Shown here: positions 49,158 through 53,731 of the stretch, in pieces | How the letters are laid out: each line of letters opens with the position of its first letter | Position numbering within the stretch: the stretch's first letter is position 1 | NCBI RefSeq assembly: GCF_018614195.1 | Contig: NZ_JAGGOT010000025.1 | Span: forward strand, 30,630 to 84,360 | Reading direction: 5' to 3' | From: Streptomyces sp. ISL-43 | Lineage (GTDB): Bacteria; Actinomycetota; Actinomycetes; Streptomycetales; Streptomycetaceae | DNA: 53,731 nucleotides | Translations under genes and position numbers: made by a program | Notes under the pieces: generated by a model | Seen by the model: the letters and a program-made list of their open reading frames with translations, nothing else | The model's database searches: none | Told to the model about the DNA's origin: nothing

Positions 49158-50600
49158 CCGGCAGCACGGCGAGCCAGTCGCCCGCGGCGCCGGCGTCGGC
49201 GCCGATCAAGGTGCGACCGGTGTGCGGGGCCGGGAGGACGACAACGCCCTCGGTGCGGCCGGCCTCGAAGCGGGGGCGCCCAGCGTGATGACGGCGGCCC
49301 GTTCGCCGGTGGTCCGCCGGAAGTCCGCCAGGAGGCGCAGCCGCAGGGCGGCTTCCTTGCGGTCGACCACCCGCGGCGCGTAGGGCTGTACGACGGCCAC
49401 CGCGCCCGTGCCCGCTTCCCGGGCGGCGGTCGCGAGGGCGGTCCGTGCCGGCGCGGCCGCCGCCGAGATCCGTGTCACGGCGAAGGGCCGCTCCGCCATC
49501 GCCGGGAGCGGGAGGCTGATCTCCCGCCAGCCGGTCCAGTCCGCGACGGGCCCGCGCAGGGTGGCGACTCGCCCGTCTGCGTCGGTGACTTCCACGACGG
49601 GCCCGGCGCCGGAGCCGTCGCCGTTCACCTGGAGGGAGAGCGAGCGGGCCGGCTCGTACGGGGAGCGGCCGGGGCGGAGCCGCGGCGGCGGGCCCGCCGC
49701 CGGCGGGCAGCGAGTGGGCGAGCCCCCGGCCCGGTGTCCTTTCCCGGGCCCGGCGCCCGGGCCGGTCCACCGCCCGGCGTCCTGCAGATCCGCGAGCGGA
49801 TGGTCCGACAGGCCGACACCCAGCGCCAGTTCGGTCGCGTCCACCGAAGCTCCCCGCACGGAGGCGCGCAACTCCGCGGTGGCCTGCGGGACTCGCGCGG
49901 TCACGATGAACCGACCGCGCCCGTGGTCGGTGACGCTCCACCGCGAACGGTCGAACTCCAGGGCCACGTCCCGGGGTTCGATCACGGCGGCGGCGCCTTG
50001 CGCGTCGTGACCGGGCCGAGGGCGCTGTCGTGGGGGGGCGGCTTTGAGGGTCCGGCTCAGGCCGGGGAAGGCGCGCGCGGCGCCGCCGACGGGGTCGATC
50101 CGGTACCCGGCCGCCCGGCCGGAGCCGGCCGGCGCGGTCAGGACGAGGCCGTTGGGGACCGGGCGCGGCCTGCCGTCGGACGGGGAGTCTCCAAGGTCAG
50201 GCCGGCTCCCCCGTCAGCGCGGCGAGCAGGGTCGAGGAGCCGCCGCCGTCCAGGTTGAGGGCGTCGTAGGCGCCGAGCCGGTGCACCATCCGGCCCGGCG
50301 TCGTAGGCGCCGAGCCGGTGCATCATCCGGCCGAGCGCCGTCAGCGTCAGCCCGCCGCTGTCGCGCCGGCGGCCGTCGACCGTGACCACGCGCAGCCGTC
50401 GGCCGTCGCGCGAGAAGCCGAGGGCGGTACGCGGGTCGGCGGCGTTGTTCGGCTCGCCGTCGTGGTCCTGCGGCACCCCGACTTCGCACTCCAGCGCTGT
50501 ACGTCCTCGTCGTGGCCGAGCATTCAGCGAACCGACCGTGCGCGGACTCCACCCGGCGAGATCCTGGCCGCAATCGAGCGCGGCCCCATCAGCAGACAAA
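49147..50600 (-). pseudogene. Phosphodiester glycosidase (NAGPA domain) pseudogene, several frameshifts
   Basis: The minus strand carries recognisable parts of one protein in different frames. In order they are DPRTALGFSRDGRRLRVVTVDGRRRDSGGLTLTALGRMMHRLGAYDA, DALNLDGGGSSTLLAALTGE, RPVPNGLVLTAP, IEPRDVALEFDRSRWSVTD and GVVVLPAPHTGRTLIGAD. NLDGGGSS is the hallmark of NAGPA-type phosphodiester glycosidases. At least three frame breaks are needed to join them; one comes from a tandem duplication. The N-terminal part, including any signal peptide, is missing. Confidence 0.78.
50261..50332. repeat. Tandem 35-bp duplication in the NAGPA pseudogene
   Basis: The 35-nt segments at 50261-50295 and 50298-50332 are identical except for one C/T difference. 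The second is offset by 37 nt, which is not a multiple of three, so it shifts the reading frame of the host gene at the RMMHRLGAYDA motif and repeats that motif. Confidence 0.9.
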
Positions 50601-50607
50601 CCGCAGG

Positions 50608-51042
50608 TCAGAGTTCCAATTCGACGCCGAACCCGCCCGAGTCCGAGGCCGGGTTAGGAGCAGGAGCCGGAACCCGGTCCGGGTTCTCCCGGTCCAAGGC
50701 ACCCGTGTCCGGGGTCGGAACGGGGTTCGGCTTGTCGGGCTTCTGCTCGCAGTACACCTTGCCCTGGTAGAACTTGCAGCCCGGCATGTTCTCCACGTCC
50801 CGAGGCTTGTTGTTCTTCTTGCCCTTCGGCCTGTCCTGGCCGCCCCGCTCGTTTTTGTCGGCCGTGCCCTCGTGACCACTCTTCGCAAAGTCGACGTCAC
50901 CGGCTGCGAACGCGGTTGCCTCGGTAGTGTGCGGCGCGGCCTGGGCGGCGAATGCACTGGTGGGCACCAGCGCGCCTCCCGTGACGAACGCGGCCGAAAT
51001 GGCGAACATCGCGAATCGCTGCTTCCGGGAAGTGCGAGCCAT
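50608..51042 (-). CDS. Small secreted protein of unknown function
   Basis: 144 residues with a Sec signal (KQRFAMFAISAAFVTGGALVPTSAFA, cleavage after AFA). The mature part is polar and probably disordered: GTADKNERGGQDRPKGKKNNKPRDVENM, then one Cys pair (CKFYQGKVYCEQ) and a Pro/Asp/Asn tail. No domain is recognised. It lies just upstream of the glycosidase pseudogene on the same strand and may have been its partner or unrelated. Confidence 0.7.
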   Translation of the reverse strand: MARTSRKQRFAMFAISAAFVTGGALVPTSAFAAQAAPHTTEATAFAAGDVDFAKSGHEGTADKNERGGQDRPKGKKNNKPRDVENMPGCKFYQGKVYCEQKPDKPNPVPTPDTGALDRENPDRVPAPAPNPASDSGGFGVELEL

Positions 51043-51516
51043 GAGAAATTCTCCAGTGAGAGGCGGCGAAGGGGGAGATTCCAGGAGACGAAGGACGAAA
51101 TGTCTCTTTTACCCTCTTGTTAAGAGCCTGACCGCGGGACTTCATGAGGCTGTCCGTCGACCGTCACGGGCGTGTAACAGGGCACGTCCGCCTGCGCTGG
51201 CACCTCTGTCCGGACAGGAGTGGGCGGACGGCGGCTACCCGGACGCGGGAACCGAGGACAGCGCCGGCCTGCCGGACATGCTGATGGGCCTGGCCGGCTT
51301 CGTCGAGATCCCACTCCTGCTCGCCATGGGCATCGTCTCCTCACGATCCATTTCGTGCACAAGCTGACGGCTCTGCGGACCGGCAGGGCCGCGCAGGGCC
51401 CGTACGCGGCCCGGTAAGCAAGTGGCTGCCGCCCGTGCCCCCGGGCCCTACGCCTCACCGGGCGCCGGGCGCCTGGGCGCGGCGGACCGTGCCGCCGGGC
51501 CGCGCCCTGCGGGGGC
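51043..51516. other. Intergenic region with no recognised gene
   Basis: The first 80 nt before the small secreted protein hold AT-richer sequence (TCTCTTTTACCCTCTTGTTA) that may contain its promoter. The rest shows only short frames. One hydrophobic stretch on the plus strand (LPDMLMGLAGFVEIPLLLAMGI, about 51270-51336) could be a relic of a membrane protein, but it lacks a start and a family match. Confidence 0.5.
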
Positions 51517-53652
51517 TCACGGGTCGGGGGCACCGGGGTCCGGGCGGCCCGGGACGGCGAACTCGCACCACACGCACTTCCCGCCGCCCCGCGGCTCGAC
51601 GCCCCAGGCGTCCGCCAGCCGGTCCACCAGCATGAGGCCGCGCCCCGACACCGCCCAGTCGTCCGCCTCGCGCCGCTGCGGCAGGGCGCTGCTGGTGTCC
51701 TCGACCTCGATCCGGATCCGGCCCTCCGCGGTCAGCCGCATGCTGATGTGGCCGACCCCGTCGGTGTGCACCAGCGCGTTGGTCATGAGCTCGTCCGCCG
51801 CCAGTTCGATCCCGTCGCACTGGTCCCGCGCGCCCCACGCCGCGACCGCCGCCCTGATCAGGTGGCGGGCCATCGCGGGGGCGTCCGGGTCGCCGGGGGT
51901 CAGGGTGTGGCTCAGCGGGCCCCCGCCGCGCTGGGCCGGGGTGCCCCGGCGGCGCAGTACGAGCAGGGCCATGTCGTCCCCGCCGCCCGAGTCCCCGACC
52001 AGCTCGCACAGGACGTCGGCTAGTTCCTCCACGTCGGCCGGGCCGTCCCGGACCGCTTCCATGAACTCCCGCATGCCGGTGTCCCAGTCGCCGTCGGGCC
52101 GCTCGGTCAGGCCGTCCGTGCAGAGCAGCAGGGTGTCCCCGGGGTGCAGTTCGAGACTGGTGACGGGATATCCCGTCCCCCCGGCGAACCCGACCTCGGA
52201 GTACGCGCCGGGACCGGCGGGGGAGCCGGCACCGGGGCCGGACGGCTCGCGCGCCGGGAGGCCCAGCGGCAGCCCGCCCACCACCTGGACCCGGTGGCAG
52301 CTGCCGTCGCCGCGCCGCACCACCGGGTCGAGGTGCCCGGCGCGGACCAGCCGGGCCATGCCGGTGGTGAGGTCGATGTCCGCGTACGTGCACGTGGCGA
52401 AGCGTTCCGTCTCCAGTTCGCGCAGGAAGGCAGAGGCCCGCGCCATCGCCGCGCCGGGGGTGTGCCCCTCGGCGACGTAGGCGCGCAACGCGATGCGCAG
52501 CTGGCCCATGACGGCGGCGGCGTCCGTGTCGTGCCCCTCCACGTCTCCGATCATCACGCCGACGCGGCCCTCGCCGAGCAGGATCACGTCGTACCAGTCG
52601 CCGCCGATGTCCCGCCCCATCCGGGCGGCCCGGTACCGTACGGCGATCCGCGCCCCCGCCACCTCCGGGATCCGGCGCGGCAGCATGGCCCGCTGCAGGC
52701 CCTCGGCGAGGTCGTGCTCCTGCTCGAAGAGGATGGCGCGCTGGAGGCTCTGCGCGATGCCGCTGCCGAGCGCCATCAGCACGTTGCGCTCCTCGGCGGT
52801 GAAGTAGTCATCCCGCGTGTAGAGCAGGCCGAGCGCGCCGATGGGCCGGCCGTGGGCGATCAGCGGAAGGTAGACCCCGCTGCGGACGGCCAGCGGCTCG
52901 ATGTACGGCCACAGCAACGGGTAGTGGTTCTGGAACTCCTCGCGGGAGCCGAGGTACACGGGCCGCAGCGTCCGTACGGCCTCGCTCATCGGCAGCGCCG
53001 CGTCGATCCGCGTGTACTCGATCTCCGGTACGTACGAGCCGAGCCGGCCCTCCGCGACCAGGTGGATCCGTCCGCCGTCGACGACGCCGAGCATGACGCT
53101 GACCGCGCCGAGATGACCGAGGGCCTCCGGGTCCTTGAGGATGTCGGTGACGTCGTTGACCGTGCGGGCGTGCGCGAGGATCGCCGTGGTCCGCTCGACC
53201 ACCCCCGTCAGCCGCCGCCGGCTCTCGTCCCGCTCCCCGCCGGCTCCGGGCTCGCCGGGATCGTTCGCGGCGTCGCGGATGATCCCGATGATCCGGTACG
53301 GGCGCTCGTGCTGGTCCCGCAGGATGTGGCCCTGGATGTGGGCCCAGCCCGGGGAGCCGTCCCGGGCGCGGCTGCGGACGTAGGCCCCGTAGTGACCGCG
53401 GCCGGCCTTGAGCGCCTGCGCGACGCGCGCGTCGAGCCGGGCCTCCTCGCCGGGCGCGAGGCGGGCGCGCAGCCCGGCGGGGGTGCCGGTGAACTCTTCG
53501 GGGCGCAGGTCGAGGACCTCGAGGGCGGTGGTGTCCAGATACATCTGCCCGCTGTCGAGGTTCCAGTCGAAGGTGCCCATGCGGTTGAGCGCGAGGCTCG
53601 TGTCTGTCCGGGCGGGCCACTCGACCTGTGGGGTCAGTCCCCTCTCGGCCAC
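51517..53652 (-). CDS. SpoIIE-type protein phosphatase with PAS, GAF and HATPase domains
   Basis: 711 residues from a GTG start. A PAS domain (about 20-135; MGTFDWNLDSGQMYLDTTALEVLDL), a GAF domain (about 165-320) and a PP2C/SpoIIE domain (about 335-565) with DIGGDWYDVILL, IGDVEGHDTDAAAVMGQLR, CTDGLTER and GGDDMALLVL are followed by a C-terminal HATPase_c domain (about 575-700; ELAADELMTNALVHTDG, SGRGLMLVDRLADAWGV). This single chain combines the phosphatase that activates an anti-anti-sigma factor with a kinase-like anti-sigma factor domain, so it can act as a self-contained partner-switching module. Its own sigma factor is not in the window. Confidence 0.93.
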   Translation of the reverse strand: MAERGLTPQVEWPARTDTSLALNRMGTFDWNLDSGQMYLDTTALEVLDLRPEEFTGTPAGLRARLAPGEEARLDARVAQALKAGRGHYGAYVRSRARDGSPGWAHIQGHILRDQHERPYRIIGIIRDAANDPGEPGAGGERDESRRRLTGVVERTTAILAHARTVNDVTDILKDPEALGHLGAVSVMLGVVDGGRIHLVAEGRLGSYVPEIEYTRIDAALPMSEAVRTLRPVYLGSREEFQNHYPLLWPYIEPLAVRSGVYLPLIAHGRPIGALGLLYTRDDYFTAEERNVLMALGSGIAQSLQRAILFEQEHDLAEGLQRAMLPRRIPEVAGARIAVRYRAARMGRDIGGDWYDVILLGEGRVGVMIGDVEGHDTDAAAVMGQLRIALRAYVAEGHTPGAAMARASAFLRELETERFATCTYADIDLTTGMARLVRAGHLDPVVRRGDGSCHRVQVVGGLPLGLPAREPSGPGAGSPAGPGAYSEVGFAGGTGYPVTSLELHPGDTLLLCTDGLTERPDGDWDTGMREFMEAVRDGPADVEELADVLCELVGDSGGGDDMALLVLRRRGTPAQRGGGPLSHTLTPGDPDAPAMARHLIRAAVAAWGARDQCDGIELAADELMTNALVHTDGVGHISMRLTAEGRIRIEVEDTSSALPQRREADDWAVSGRGLMLVDRLADAWGVEPRGGGKCVWCEFAVPGRPDPGAPDP

Positions 53653-53731
53653 ACCTTCAGGGTGCCACTCTTCGGCCGGCCGCGCCGGGCCGGACGGGGG
53701 CCGGACGGCCTCCCCGTCCTCCCGCCTTCCC

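Noticed and set aside
51270..51336. A hydrophobic plus-strand peptide between the small secreted protein and the last phosphatase
   Set aside because: No start codon, no ribosome-binding site and no family match.
1..53731. CRISPR arrays, rRNA genes and secondary-metabolite assembly lines
   Set aside because: No regularly spaced direct repeats, no rRNA sequence and no PKS, NRPS or terpene-synthase motifs were seen.

Overview
The window is very GC-rich, with GTG and TTG starts, purine-rich Shine-Dalgarno sites, Tat/Sec/lipobox proteins and gene families typical of a filamentous actinomycete. It most resembles a Streptomyces chromosome. It is an accessory-rich stretch, not core: intact metabolic operons alternate with gene fragments, frameshifts and one insertion-sequence remnant. 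The left end cuts into a gene; the right end falls just upstream of the last gene.

Layout. 1-3.8 kb: a TPR-containing Ser/Thr kinase translationally coupled to a PYROXD2/CrtI-like FAD oxidoreductase. 3.8-5.6 kb: an MpaB-type oxygenase divergent from an SDR. 5.6-9.1 kb: a minus-strand run of luciferase-like monooxygenase, zinc alcohol dehydrogenase (coupled by a TTGA overlap) and acyl-CoA dehydrogenase, with a KstR-like box before the last. 9.2-12.5 kb: a small amino-sugar locus (SIS isomerase, class II aldolase, secreted protein) divergent from a DeoR regulator. 12.5-16 kb: threonine catabolism (tdh, kbl) and a LysR regulator. 16-19 kb: esterase, methyltransferase, lipoprotein. 19-20.4 kb: a decayed LysR/MFS divergon. 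20.4-22.8 kb: a SpoIIE-type phosphatase.

23-27.1 kb is the most intriguing intact unit: a tightly coupled four-gene operon (STM4015, STM4013, STM4012 and STM4011 families: LRR-like protein, alkaline-phosphatase-like hydrolase and two radical SAM enzymes) of unknown function. The STM4014 member that, from memory, normally accompanies the set is absent. After it come an APC permease with a structured leader, a strange 120-nt tRNA-like element, a GH15 enzyme, and a DoxX/MarR/DUF1232 group sharing a palindromic operator.

33.2-40.4 kb is a zone of decay around intact secreted proteins. Fragments of DUF1801, PQQ-propeller, HNH, IS5 transposase, winged-helix and F420-reductase-like genes surround a 1065-residue secreted metzincin with DUF11 repeats and a lipoprotein/OmpA-like pair. 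A WYL regulator here has probably lost an internal segment.

41-49.2 kb: a large secreted alpha-amylase with starch-binding modules, an Hsp15-like RNA-binding protein, a molybdate uptake locus (HTH-TOBE regulator, ModA, fused ModBC) and an FBP/FusB-like zinc protein. 49.2-50.6 kb: a phosphodiester-glycosidase pseudogene broken partly by a 37-nt tandem duplication. The window closes with a small secreted protein and a PAS-GAF-SpoIIE-HATPase phosphatase. All functional names come from reading the translated sequence and from memory of the families; no database search was run.
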